Positions 26,312-33,678 of a DNA stretch of 64,000 bases are shown here, in pieces. The position numbers and the translations under genes were made by a program. Within the stretch, counting starts at the first letter, position 1. Each line of letters starts with the position of its first letter. The stretch lies in NCBI RefSeq assembly GCF_042310355.1, contig NZ_JBHJMR010000010.1, positions 69,878-133,877 on the forward strand, read 5' to 3'. The notes under the pieces are model-generated. The model did no database searches. It had not been told where the DNA came from and saw only the letters and a list, made by a program, of their open reading frames with translations. This DNA is from Wenzhouxiangella sp042310355 (lineage in GTDB: Bacteria; Pseudomonadota; Gammaproteobacteria; Xanthomonadales; Wenzhouxiangellaceae).

Positions 26312-26525
26312 AAGGTTTCAGGGTTCAGGGTTCAGGGCGGCGAAGCGGCGGTTTGGTGGGCGGCTTTGCCGCGAAACCGCCCTGCAGGCCGATACGCATA
26401 GAACCCAAGCGCTGAGCTGACTGGTCGAGCAGCCTAAACGGCTGTCCCGCATTTCGCGCGGCAAAGCCGCCCACCAAGCACCGGCGGTTGCCGCCTGAAA
26501 CCTGAAACCTGAACCCTGAAACCTT
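26312..26525. repeat. Paired-arm heptamer repeat element D with inner palindrome (metK/cls gap)
   Basis: Outer arms are GGTTTCA/GGGTTCA-type heptamers: left 26312-26336, right 26494-26525 (inverted). Inside is a second inverted pair, 26354-26376 with 26452-26476, matching over 23 bp with a 2-nt insertion (left begins TGGTGGGCGGC). The centre (about 26377-26451) has no clear structure. Together with the metK promoter and a short leader it accounts for the 380 bp between metK and cls. Confidence 0.9.
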
Positions 26526-26616
26526 GCTCGTCCCGACGCCGTATCATGACCCCAGGCACCCCGCATAGGCCAAAACCCTGAGCCCGGAGACCTTCTTCCT
26601 GCTGCTGTTCCACGCC

Positions 26617-27999
26617 GTGCTGGCGCCGGCCACGGCGATTCATGCCATGCTCTTCAAGCGCGAACCCCGTGGCGCCTTCGGCTGGATCGCCGTGTGTGTG
26701 GTCACCCCGGTCGCTGGTCCGCTGCTCTACCTGTTTTTCGGCGTCAACCGAACACGCAGAAGCGCGCAGCGCTTCGACATGCCACCGCTGCGGTCGGGGG
26801 AACGCGGGGCCGCCGTAAGCCGGCTCCACCCCCTGCCCGAGGATCTTCCGGGCGCCTTTACCGAGCTGGCGCGCAGCGGCCGCGCGCTGAGCCGGCACGC
26901 GCTGATCGGCGGCAACCAGGTCGAACCCCTGTTCAACGGCGAACAGGCGTATCCGGCCATGCTCGAGGCGATCGAGGGCGCGCGCGAACGCGTCTGCCTG
27001 ACGACCTACATCCTCGACGACGACCGCACGGGCCAGGCCTTCTGCAAGGCCCTGGCCGCGGCTGCCGGGCGCGGTGTGTCGGTGCGCGTACTGATCGACG
27101 GCGTGGGCGAGTGGTATTCACGGCCGCGCGCCAGCCGACGCCTGCTCCGGGCCGGCGTGCGAACGGCCCGCTTCCTGCCGCCGAGGCTGCTGCCGCCCTC
27201 GGCGTCGATCAACCTGCGCAACCACCACAAGATCCTGGTCGTCGACGACCGCGTCGGCTTCACCGGCGGCATGAACATCAGCGACCGGCACTGCGTCGAC
27301 GCGCCCGGCACCGCCCATCCGACGGCCGACTTGCATTTTCGCCTGCGCGGGCCGGTCGTCGGTCAGCTCACCCAGGAGTTCTACCGCGCCTGGGAATTCG
27401 CGACCGGCGAGGCCATGACGCTCACACCCACCGTCGAGACCTCGGAGAACGACGTCATCTGCCGCACGCTGACCGACGGCCCGGACGAGGATCTCGACCG
27501 CCTGACCATGCTGCTGTCGGCCGCGGCGGCCAGCGCGCGGCGCTCGATCCGCATCATGACGCCCTATTTCCTGCCGCCGCGCGAGCTGATCGGCGCCCTG
27601 CAGGCGGCCGCAGTGCGCGGAATCGACGTGCACGTGATCCTGCCGGAGAAAAGCAACCTGCGCTACGTCGACTGGGCGACCCGCAACATGCTCTGGGAAC
27701 TGCTGTTTCGCGGCGTGCGCGTGAGCCTTCAGCCGGCGCCGTTCAACCACGGCAAGCTGTTCGTCGTCGACGACTTCTACAGCCTGGTCGGCTCGGCCAA
27801 CTGGGATCCGCGCAGCCTGCGCCTGAATTTCGAACTGCAGGTCGAAATCTACGACGCCGCCTTCGCCGCCCGCGTGTCCGAACACATCGACGCAGCCGCC
27901 GCCACGGGCCGCGAACTGCACCTGCAAGAAGTCGACGGGCGCACGCTACCGTCACGCTTGCGCGACGCGGCCTGCTGGCTCTTCAGCCCGTATCTCTAG
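26617..27999 (+). CDS. cls: Cardiolipin synthase (PLD superfamily)
   Basis: 460 aa from the GTG at 26617. Joins two phosphatidylglycerols to make cardiolipin at the inner membrane. Seen: N-terminal hydrophobic segment (GWIAVCVVTPVAGPLLYLFFGVN), then two PLD catalytic motifs: HHKILVVDDRVGFTGGMN (H203, K205, D210) and HGKLFVVDDFYSLVGSANWD near residue 375. One N-terminal helix seems truncated: reading on upstream in frame to a CTG at 26578 adds LSPETFFLLLFHAV, which completes a first membrane helix, so the true start may be the CTG. ClsA versus ClsB/C type is not decided. Confidence 0.92.
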   Translation: MLAPATAIHAMLFKREPRGAFGWIAVCVVTPVAGPLLYLFFGVNRTRRSAQRFDMPPLRSGERGAAVSRLHPLPEDLPGAFTELARSGRALSRHALIGGNQVEPLFNGEQAYPAMLEAIEGARERVCLTTYILDDDRTGQAFCKALAAAAGRGVSVRVLIDGVGEWYSRPRASRRLLRAGVRTARFLPPRLLPPSASINLRNHHKILVVDDRVGFTGGMNISDRHCVDAPGTAHPTADLHFRLRGPVVGQLTQEFYRAWEFATGEAMTLTPTVETSENDVICRTLTDGPDEDLDRLTMLLSAAAASARRSIRIMTPYFLPPRELIGALQAAAVRGIDVHVILPEKSNLRYVDWATRNMLWELLFRGVRVSLQPAPFNHGKLFVVDDFYSLVGSANWDPRSLRLNFELQVEIYDAAFAARVSEHIDAAAATGRELHLQEVDGRTLPSRLRDAACWLFSPYL

Positions 28000-28035
28000 T
28001 CCCGAGTCCCGAGTCCCTAGTCCCTGGTCCCTAGC
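27998..28035. repeat. Heptamer repeat element E (single arm, CCCTAGT/CCCGAGT unit)
   Basis: Five to six diverged copies of a 7-bp unit (CTAGTCC, CGAGTCC, CTGGTCC) between the cls stop and the stop of the convergent AAA ATPase gene. Same unit family as 22388-22415. Confidence 0.85.
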
Positions 28036-28050
28036 GAGCCATGCGGCCAA

Positions 28051-29562
28051 TCAGGCGGGAACCGTGCGCTCCGCGGCCCAGTGTCTCAATTCGGCGATGT
28101 CCTCGCGGCGCACGACCGACAGCGGCCGGGTGCGCTCGACCTCGGCCAGAAGGTGCTCGGTGGCCAGGGGTTCGCCTTCGGCATGCGCGACATAGAGAGC
28201 GCTGACGACAAGATGCTCCAGTTCGGCCCCCGAGAAACCGTCGGTGGCGGCCGCCAGGTCGTCGAGGGGAAACAGCTGTGGCTTGAGTTCCCGGCGCGCG
28301 AGATGGATCGCAAGCACCGCGCGGCGGGTTGCGGCATCGGGCAGGTCGACGAAGAAGATTTCGTCGAAGCGTCCCTTGCGCATCAGCTCGGGCGGCAGGG
28401 AACTCACGTCGTTGGCCGTGGCGGCAATGAACACGCGTGATCGATGTTCGGCCAGCCAGGTCAGGAAGGTTCCGAGCATGCGCCTGGAAGTGCCGCCGTC
28501 GTTGTCGGAGCTGGCCAGGCCCTTCTCGACCTCATCGATCCACATCACGCAAGGCGCCAGGCGCTCTGCCGCCCTGAGCGATTCGCGCAGGTTGCGCTCG
28601 CTCTCGCCGTGATAGCGGTTGAACAGGGCGCCGAAGTCCAGGTGCAGCAGCGGCACGCCGAACAGCCCGGCCGCCGCCCTGGCCGCCAGCGACTTGCCGC
28701 AGCCCTGAACGCCCAGCAACAGCATCCCGCGGGGCGGCTCGAGGCCCGGTGGCGGCTCGGCCGCGGCAAACACGTCCGCGCGCAGTGATAGCCAGCGCTT
28801 GAGGTTGGGCATGCCCGCCACTTCGGAAAAGCGCGCGGTCTCGAGCTCGAAATTGAGAATGCCGCCGGGATCGAGCAGCGCGAACTTGGCCTGCATCAGC
28901 TCTTCCAGGTCGCTTGGATCGAGCACGCCGTCGTCGAAGATCGCGTTGCGCGCAAGACGCCGGGCATCCTTCATGGTCAGACCCGACAGGTTGTTGACCA
29001 GCCGCTGGAGGGTCTTCTCGCACAGCTCGGCAGTTGATGCGCCCGAGCGACCCTCCCAGTTTCCGGCCTCGCTGCGCACCATGGCAGTGAGGGTTTCCGC
29101 ATCCGGCGCATGCAGCTCGAATCGGCGGGCCGCCTTCTCGAGCTCCGGCGGCAACTCGATGCGAGTGCTGATCAGCACCACAGTCGGGCCCCGCCCCTCG
29201 GCGCCGGAGCGCGCGTTCTCGCGCAGCAGGCGCACGACAACCGGATCGTCGAGGTAGGGATGAAAATCGAGCAGCAGCACGATCGGGCGATCCTCGCGCT
29301 GGGCCAGGTGCATCATGGCCTTGTCCGGCTCTCGCAGCGATGCGGCCAGCGGTCGCTGTCGCTCCACCCAGTAGAGCCCTCGGGCGGAACTCCACTGGAT
29401 CAGGGGCCGGTTGAGCGAACGCTGCAGCTCCCGGAACAGGTTGGTCGCATGCGGTTCGTCGTGGCTTTCGATCACCACCAGCGACGCGCCGCCGCGAACC
29501 AGGGCGGCCAGTTCCGCCAGCTCGGCGGCATTTACCGAAGATGCGAGAGATGCTGAATTCAT
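28051..29562 (-). CDS. Ycf46-like AAA+ ATPase
   Basis: 503 aa. The N-terminal half (about 15-240) has a degenerate ATPase-like fold (SLVVIESHDEPHATNLFRELQ, PIVLLLDFHPYLDDP), the C-terminal half a complete AAA+ module: Walker A LLLGVQGCGKS (about 283-293), Walker B CVMWIDEVEKGL, sensor 1 IAATANDVSSLPPELMRKGRFDEIFFVDLP and sensor 2 DGFSGAELEHLV. This order matches the family named after algal Ycf46, found in cyanobacteria and scattered bacteria, where a role in CO2/bicarbonate use has been proposed. The function here is unknown. Convergent with cls. Confidence 0.85.
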   Translation of the reverse strand: MNSASLASSVNAAELAELAALVRGGASLVVIESHDEPHATNLFRELQRSLNRPLIQWSSARGLYWVERQRPLAASLREPDKAMMHLAQREDRPIVLLLDFHPYLDDPVVVRLLRENARSGAEGRGPTVVLISTRIELPPELEKAARRFELHAPDAETLTAMVRSEAGNWEGRSGASTAELCEKTLQRLVNNLSGLTMKDARRLARNAIFDDGVLDPSDLEELMQAKFALLDPGGILNFELETARFSEVAGMPNLKRWLSLRADVFAAAEPPPGLEPPRGMLLLGVQGCGKSLAARAAAGLFGVPLLHLDFGALFNRYHGESERNLRESLRAAERLAPCVMWIDEVEKGLASSDNDGGTSRRMLGTFLTWLAEHRSRVFIAATANDVSSLPPELMRKGRFDEIFFVDLPDAATRRAVLAIHLARRELKPQLFPLDDLAAATDGFSGAELEHLVVSALYVAHAEGEPLATEHLLAEVERTRPLSVVRREDIAELRHWAAERTVPA

Positions 29563-29680
29563 GGCCCTTCCTGCCTGACGGGAGTCAACGGCAATTGTGC
29601 CTTAATTGATCTGGCCGGACGGCTCGACGCGCTCGGCGGATTCACCCCGCGTCATCCGGATGTTGGTAGAATTTCCAGCC

Positions 29681-30172
29681 ATGCGCTATCTCCTCTCACT
29701 GGCCGTCCTTCTCGCCGCGCTCTGGCTGAGCATCTCCGGCGTTTACAAGCCGATCATCCTGGCGCTGGGGAGCGCTTCGGTTGTGCTGGTCGTCTGGCTT
29801 TCGGCCCGGATGGAAGTGGTCGGAACCGAGCACAACCCGGTCATCTACTCATGGCGGCTTCCGGTCTACTGGGCCTGGCTGGTCGGGCAGATCATCGCGG
29901 CCAACCTGAACGTGGCGCGCTCGATCCTGTCGCCGTCACGCATCGACCCGCGCCTGATCCGCGTACCGGTCGGCCACAGCTCGGCCGTGGCCAAGGTCAC
30001 TTTCGCAAATTCGGTCACCCTGACGCCGGGCACGATTTCTCTGTACCTGTCCGACACGGAACTGCTGGTACACGCCCTCGACCGACAATCGGCCGAAGGT
30101 GTGGAAGAAGGTGAGATGGATCGCCGCGTCCAGTGGCTCGAAGCCGGCCGTGCCGGGGGAGCGTCAAGGTGA
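29681..30172 (+). CDS. mrpE: Mrp antiporter subunit E
   Basis: 163 aa. First gene of the cation/proton antiporter operon. Seen: N-terminal membrane helices (RYLLSLAVLLAALWLSISG, PIILALGSASVVLVVWLSARM), then YWAWLVGQIIAANLNVARSIL and the hallmark TFANSVTLTPGTISL of MnhE/MbhA proteins. Start ATG at 29681; a longer open frame (29606) is not membrane-like. A GTGA overlap couples it to mrpF. Upstream 29563-29680 is the divergent promoter region shared with the AAA gene. Confidence 0.9.
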   Translation: MRYLLSLAVLLAALWLSISGVYKPIILALGSASVVLVVWLSARMEVVGTEHNPVIYSWRLPVYWAWLVGQIIAANLNVARSILSPSRIDPRLIRVPVGHSSAVAKVTFANSVTLTPGTISLYLSDTELLVHALDRQSAEGVEEGEMDRRVQWLEAGRAGGASR

Positions 30173-30462
30173 ACACCGTTCTGGTCCTCACGACCCTGGC
30201 CATATTCGCGACCATGGCGCTGGCGCTGGTCCGCGCGCTCAAGGGACCGACAATCTACGACCGCATCGTCGCGGTCAACGTCTTCGGCACCAAGACCGTG
30301 CTGGTCGTCGCGCTGATCACCTACGTGACCGGCCACGCCGACCTGATCGACGTCGCGCTGGTCTATGCCCTGATCAACTTCATCGCGATCGTGGCCGTGC
30401 TCAAGCTGGTCAAGATGCGCGACCTCGCCGGCGCCGGCGAAGGGGATATTACCGATGGCTGA
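30169..30462 (+). CDS. mrpF: Mrp antiporter subunit F
   Basis: 97 aa, three membrane helices. Seen: RALKGPTIYDRIVAVNVFGTKTVLVVALITYVTG, in which GPTxxDRixAxNxxGtk is diagnostic of MnhF/MbhB. GTG start at 30169 overlapping the mrpE stop by 4 bp. Overlaps mrpG by 8 bp. Works as a small membrane subunit of the Mrp-type complex. Confidence 0.92.
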   Translation: MNTVLVLTTLAIFATMALALVRALKGPTIYDRIVAVNVFGTKTVLVVALITYVTGHADLIDVALVYALINFIAIVAVLKLVKMRDLAGAGEGDITDG

Positions 30463-30802
30463 CGGGCTGATCGATATCGTATCGGGGGTCTTGCTGCTGA
30501 CCGGCGGTGCTTTCGGAATCGTGGGCGGACTGGGCCTGTTGCGCTTCCCCGACTTTTACACGCGCCTGCACGCCGCCGGCGTCACCGATACGCTGTGCGC
30601 CCTTCTGATCGTCGTCGGACTGGCGCTGCAGTCGGGTTTCAGCCTGCTCACCGTCAAGCTGGCGCTGATCCTTCTGTTCCTGCTGTTCACCGCGCCGACG
30701 GCGTCACATGCGCTGGCGCGAGCGGCCATGACCGACGACCTGGAACCTGAAACCGGCGACAGCGCAAGGCCCGAACAGGGAGCGCCGTCATCGAATACCT
30801 GA
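30455..30802 (+). CDS. mrpG: Mrp antiporter subunit G
   Basis: 115 aa, three helices. Seen: GGAFGIVGGLGLLRFPDFYTRLHAAGVTDTLCALLIVVGLAL, the MnhG/MbhC signature (LRFPDFYTRLHAAG). The C-terminal ~20 residues are a polar tail. ATG start overlaps mrpF by 8 bp. Its stop (TGA 30800-30802) overlaps a CTG that may start the next gene. Confidence 0.92.
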   Translation: MADGLIDIVSGVLLLTGGAFGIVGGLGLLRFPDFYTRLHAAGVTDTLCALLIVVGLALQSGFSLLTVKLALILLFLLFTAPTASHALARAAMTDDLEPETGDSARPEQGAPSSNT

Positions 30803-30828
30803 TCGACATCGGACTGCTCACCTTCCTG

Positions 30829-31377
30829 GTGATCGTGGCGGTCGCGGTCGTGCGCCAGCGCGACCTGTTCGCCGCGGCCATGCTGTTCGCCATTTACTCG
30901 CTGCTGTCGGCCGCCCTGTTCACCGTGCTCGACGCCGGCGATGTCGCGCTCACCGAGGCTGCCGTGGGCGCGGGCATCAGCACCATCCTGGTGCTGGCAG
31001 TCCTCGCGCTCGCCCGACGCCACGAGCATCCCGTGCGGGGTCACAACAAGCTGGCGCTGATGGTCGTGTTCGTCACCGGCGCGGCCCTGATCTACGCCAC
31101 GCTCGACATGCCGGAATTCGGGGCAGCCGACAACCCGGTCCAGACCCATGTCGCGCCCTACTACGTGGAACAGAGCTATCCGGACATGGGGGTCCCGAAC
31201 ATGGTCGCGGCCGTATTGGCCAGCTACCGCTCCATCGATACGCTCGGCGAAGCCTTCGTGATCCTCGTCGCCGGCCTGGCCGTGTTCGCCCTGCTTTCGG
31301 TACCGCCGCCACGACGGCGCGGCGAGCTCGACCCGAAGTCCGACGAAAAAACGGACGAGAAGGAGGATCGAAAATGA
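30829..31377 (+). CDS. DUF4040/MbhD-MbhE-like subunit (MrpA C-terminal equivalent)
   Basis: 182 aa from the GTG at 30829. Residues about 5-70 are a DUF4040/MbhD domain (RDLFAAAMLFAIYSLLSAALFTVLDAGDVALTEAAVGAGISTILVLAVLAL); residues about 75-160 resemble MbhE (NKLALMVVFVTGAALIYATLDMPEFGAAD, then PNMVAAVLASYRSIDTLGEAFVILVAGLAVFALL). In Mrp antiporters both parts are the C-terminal region of the large MrpA; here they form a separate gene, as in membrane-bound hydrogenases. The GTG start truncates the first helix; a CTG at 30799 overlapping the mrpG stop (CTGA) would restore it and is my preferred but unproven start. Confidence 0.88.
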   Translation: MIVAVAVVRQRDLFAAAMLFAIYSLLSAALFTVLDAGDVALTEAAVGAGISTILVLAVLALARRHEHPVRGHNKLALMVVFVTGAALIYATLDMPEFGAADNPVQTHVAPYYVEQSYPDMGVPNMVAAVLASYRSIDTLGEAFVILVAGLAVFALLSVPPPRRRGELDPKSDEKTDEKEDRK

Positions 31378-31823
31378 GGGGCAACGGCATCCTGCGCATC
31401 ATCGCCCGCTTCCTGATCCCCCTGATCATGCTGTTCGGGCTCTACATCCAGTTCCACGGCGAGTACTCGCCAGGCGGCGGGTTCCAGGCCGGGATCGTCT
31501 TTGCCGCCGGCTGGATCCTGTTTGCGCTCATCTACGGCCTCGACGCCGCACTCAAGGTCATCCCCGAGCGTGCCATGTACTGGCTGATGGTCGGCGGGGT
31601 GATGCTCTACTGCGCCGTCGGCGTCGCCTGTGTCGCGCTGGGCGGGCATTTTCTCGATTTCTATCCACTGTTGCCCGGCGAGCATGCCGCGCAGCAGTTC
31701 GGCATCATCACCGTGGAGTTCGGCGTCGGCGTGACCGTGGCCACCGTGGTGATGATGATTTTCACCATGTTTTCTCGCCGCCGCCGCGAGCGCGACGAAG
31801 CCCTGGCCGGGGAGGACGGCTGA
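31374..31823 (+). CDS. mrpB: Mrp antiporter subunit B
   Basis: 149 aa, four membrane helices. Seen: LIPLIMLFGLYIQFHGEYSPGGGFQAGIVFAAGWILFALIYG, in which the HGxxSPGGGFQAG motif is diagnostic of MnhB/MbhF, and ITVEFGVGVTVATVVMMIF. ATGA overlap with the upstream gene, TGATG overlap with mrpC downstream, so tightly coupled. Confidence 0.93.
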   Translation: MRGNGILRIIARFLIPLIMLFGLYIQFHGEYSPGGGFQAGIVFAAGWILFALIYGLDAALKVIPERAMYWLMVGGVMLYCAVGVACVALGGHFLDFYPLLPGEHAAQQFGIITVEFGVGVTVATVVMMIFTMFSRRRRERDEALAGEDG

Positions 31824-32194
31824 TGGAGCTGCTCGGCCACTTCAATTACTGGATCGTCGTGGTGCTGATGATGATCGGCTTTTATTGCGTCATCGCCCGC
31901 GGCAACATGGCCAAGAAGATCATCGGGCTCAACATCTTCCAGACCTCGGTGTTCATCTTCTTCATCTCCGCCGGAAAGATCATCGGCGGCTCCACGCCGA
32001 TCCTGCGCGAGGGCGTCGAGGTCTATTCCAACCCGCTGCCGCACGTACTCATCCTGACGGCCATCGTCGTCGGCGTGGCCACCACCGCGGTCGGCCTGGC
32101 GCTGGCGGTGCGCATCAACGAGGCCTACGGCTCGATCGAGGATGATCTGATCAGCGACGAAGAAGCGCGCGACGGGGAGCTGGACGGAAAATGA
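31823..32194 (+). CDS. mrpC: Mrp antiporter subunit C (NuoK-like)
   Basis: 123 aa. NuoK/MnhC-type three-helix subunit. Seen: WIVVVLMMIGFYCVIARGNMAKKIIGLNIFQTSVFIFFISAGKI, the G-LNIFQT-VxxFF segment of MnhC, and LPHVLILTAIVVGVATTAVGLALAVRINEAYG. One-base overlap with mrpB and 4-bp overlap with the first mrpD-like gene. Confidence 0.93.
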   Translation: MELLGHFNYWIVVVLMMIGFYCVIARGNMAKKIIGLNIFQTSVFIFFISAGKIIGGSTPILREGVEVYSNPLPHVLILTAIVVGVATTAVGLALAVRINEAYGSIEDDLISDEEARDGELDGK

Positions 32195-33678
32195 CCATCA
32201 CCGAACTGATGCCGTTCAGCGTACTCGTGCCGCTGATCGCCGCCCTGCCCTGCGCGCTGCTGCCCGGTCGCGTCGCGCCCTGGCTGCTGAGCCTGGCCGC
32301 GGCCATCACCAGCGCGGTGATCGCGGCCATCACGCTCTCGGCCGCCATGGACTCAACGCTGAGCTATGCCTTCGGCAACTGGCAGCCGCCGATCGGCATC
32401 GAGTACCGGGTCGACGCCGCCAACGCCTTCGTCGCCCTGCTGGTCTCCGGCCTGGCCGCCGTGACACTGCCCTGGGCGAAAGCCAGCGTCGACCGCGAGG
32501 TTCCCGAGCGCCAGGGCACTTTCTACGCCCTGTTCCTGCTGGCCTTCGCCGGCCTGATGGGCATCACCCTCACCGGCGATGCCTTCAACGTTTTCGTCTT
32601 TCTCGAGATTTCCTCGCTTGCCACCTACGCCCTGATCGCACACGGACCCGACCGGCGAGCCCTGCTGGCGGCTTTCCGCTACCTCATCATGGGCACCGTC
32701 GGTGCGACCTTTCTGCTGATCGGCATCGGCTTTCTCTACGTGATGACGGGCACGCTCAACATGGCCGACCTGGCCGAGCGGCTGCCCGAAGTGCAGGACA
32801 CCAGCATGGTGCGCGCCGCACTGGCCTTCATCATCGTCGGCCTGGGCCTGAAGCTCGCGCTGCTGCCGCTACATCTTTGGCTGCCCAACGCCTACGCCTA
32901 CGCGCCCAACTTCGTGACCGTATTCCTCGCCGGAACGGCCACCAAGGTGGCGCTCTACGTGATGCTGCGCTTCATCTTCACGGTCTTCTCGCCCGACTAC
33001 AGCTTCCTGGTGCTGCCGCTTTCGGCCGTGCTGATGGCGCTGGCCATCGCCGGCATGTTCGCCGGCTCCTGGGTCGCCATGTTCCAGGCCAATCTCAAGC
33101 GCATGCTGGCCTACTCCTCGGTCGCGCAGGTCGGTTACATGGTGCTCGGCGTCTCGCTCGTCAGCCTCGCCGGCCTGACCGCCACATTTTTGCACCTGTT
33201 CAACCACGCGCTGATGAAAGCCGCGCTGTTCATGGCCGTCGGCAGCGTGATGTTTCGGGTCGGCTCGCCCCGGATCGAAGCCTTTGCCGGCATCGGTCGG
33301 CAGATGCCCTGGACGATGACCGCCTTCGCCCTGGCCGGGCTGTCGATCATCGGCGTGCCGACCACGGTCGGATTCGTCAGCAAGTGGCACCTGATACTCG
33401 CGGCGATGGAAGGCGGGCAGTGGTGGCTGGTGATGCTCATCCTGATCACCTCGCTGATGGCCGTCTATTACATCTGGCGCGTGGTCGAGGCGGCCTGGTT
33501 CCGCAGTCCGCCCGCAGGTCGGCCAGCCGTCGATGAGGCGCCGCTGCCGCTGCTGATTCCCGTGTGGGTGCTGGTCGCGCTCAACTTCTACTTCGGCATC
33601 GACACGCGCCTGCCGCTGGCCGGCGCCGGCGCGGCGGCCGAGGCGCTGTTCGGAGCGGGCGCGGGGGCGACACCATGA
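32191..33678 (+). CDS. mrpD: Mrp antiporter subunit D (first NuoL/M/N-like subunit)
   Basis: 495 aa, about 14 membrane helices, of the antiporter-like NuoL/M/N family. Key ion-path residues are kept: Glu139 in VFVFLEISSLATYAL (TM5) and Lys221 in GLGLKLALLPLHLWLPNAYAYAP (TM7); MLAYSSVAQVGYMVLG and FNHALMKAALFM follow. ATGA overlap with mrpC. Closest in pattern to MrpD/MbhH, so the likely true MrpD of the set. Confidence 0.93.
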   Translation: MTITELMPFSVLVPLIAALPCALLPGRVAPWLLSLAAAITSAVIAAITLSAAMDSTLSYAFGNWQPPIGIEYRVDAANAFVALLVSGLAAVTLPWAKASVDREVPERQGTFYALFLLAFAGLMGITLTGDAFNVFVFLEISSLATYALIAHGPDRRALLAAFRYLIMGTVGATFLLIGIGFLYVMTGTLNMADLAERLPEVQDTSMVRAALAFIIVGLGLKLALLPLHLWLPNAYAYAPNFVTVFLAGTATKVALYVMLRFIFTVFSPDYSFLVLPLSAVLMALAIAGMFAGSWVAMFQANLKRMLAYSSVAQVGYMVLGVSLVSLAGLTATFLHLFNHALMKAALFMAVGSVMFRVGSPRIEAFAGIGRQMPWTMTAFALAGLSIIGVPTTVGFVSKWHLILAAMEGGQWWLVMLILITSLMAVYYIWRVVEAAWFRSPPAGRPAVDEAPLPLLIPVWVLVALNFYFGIDTRLPLAGAGAAAEALFGAGAGATP

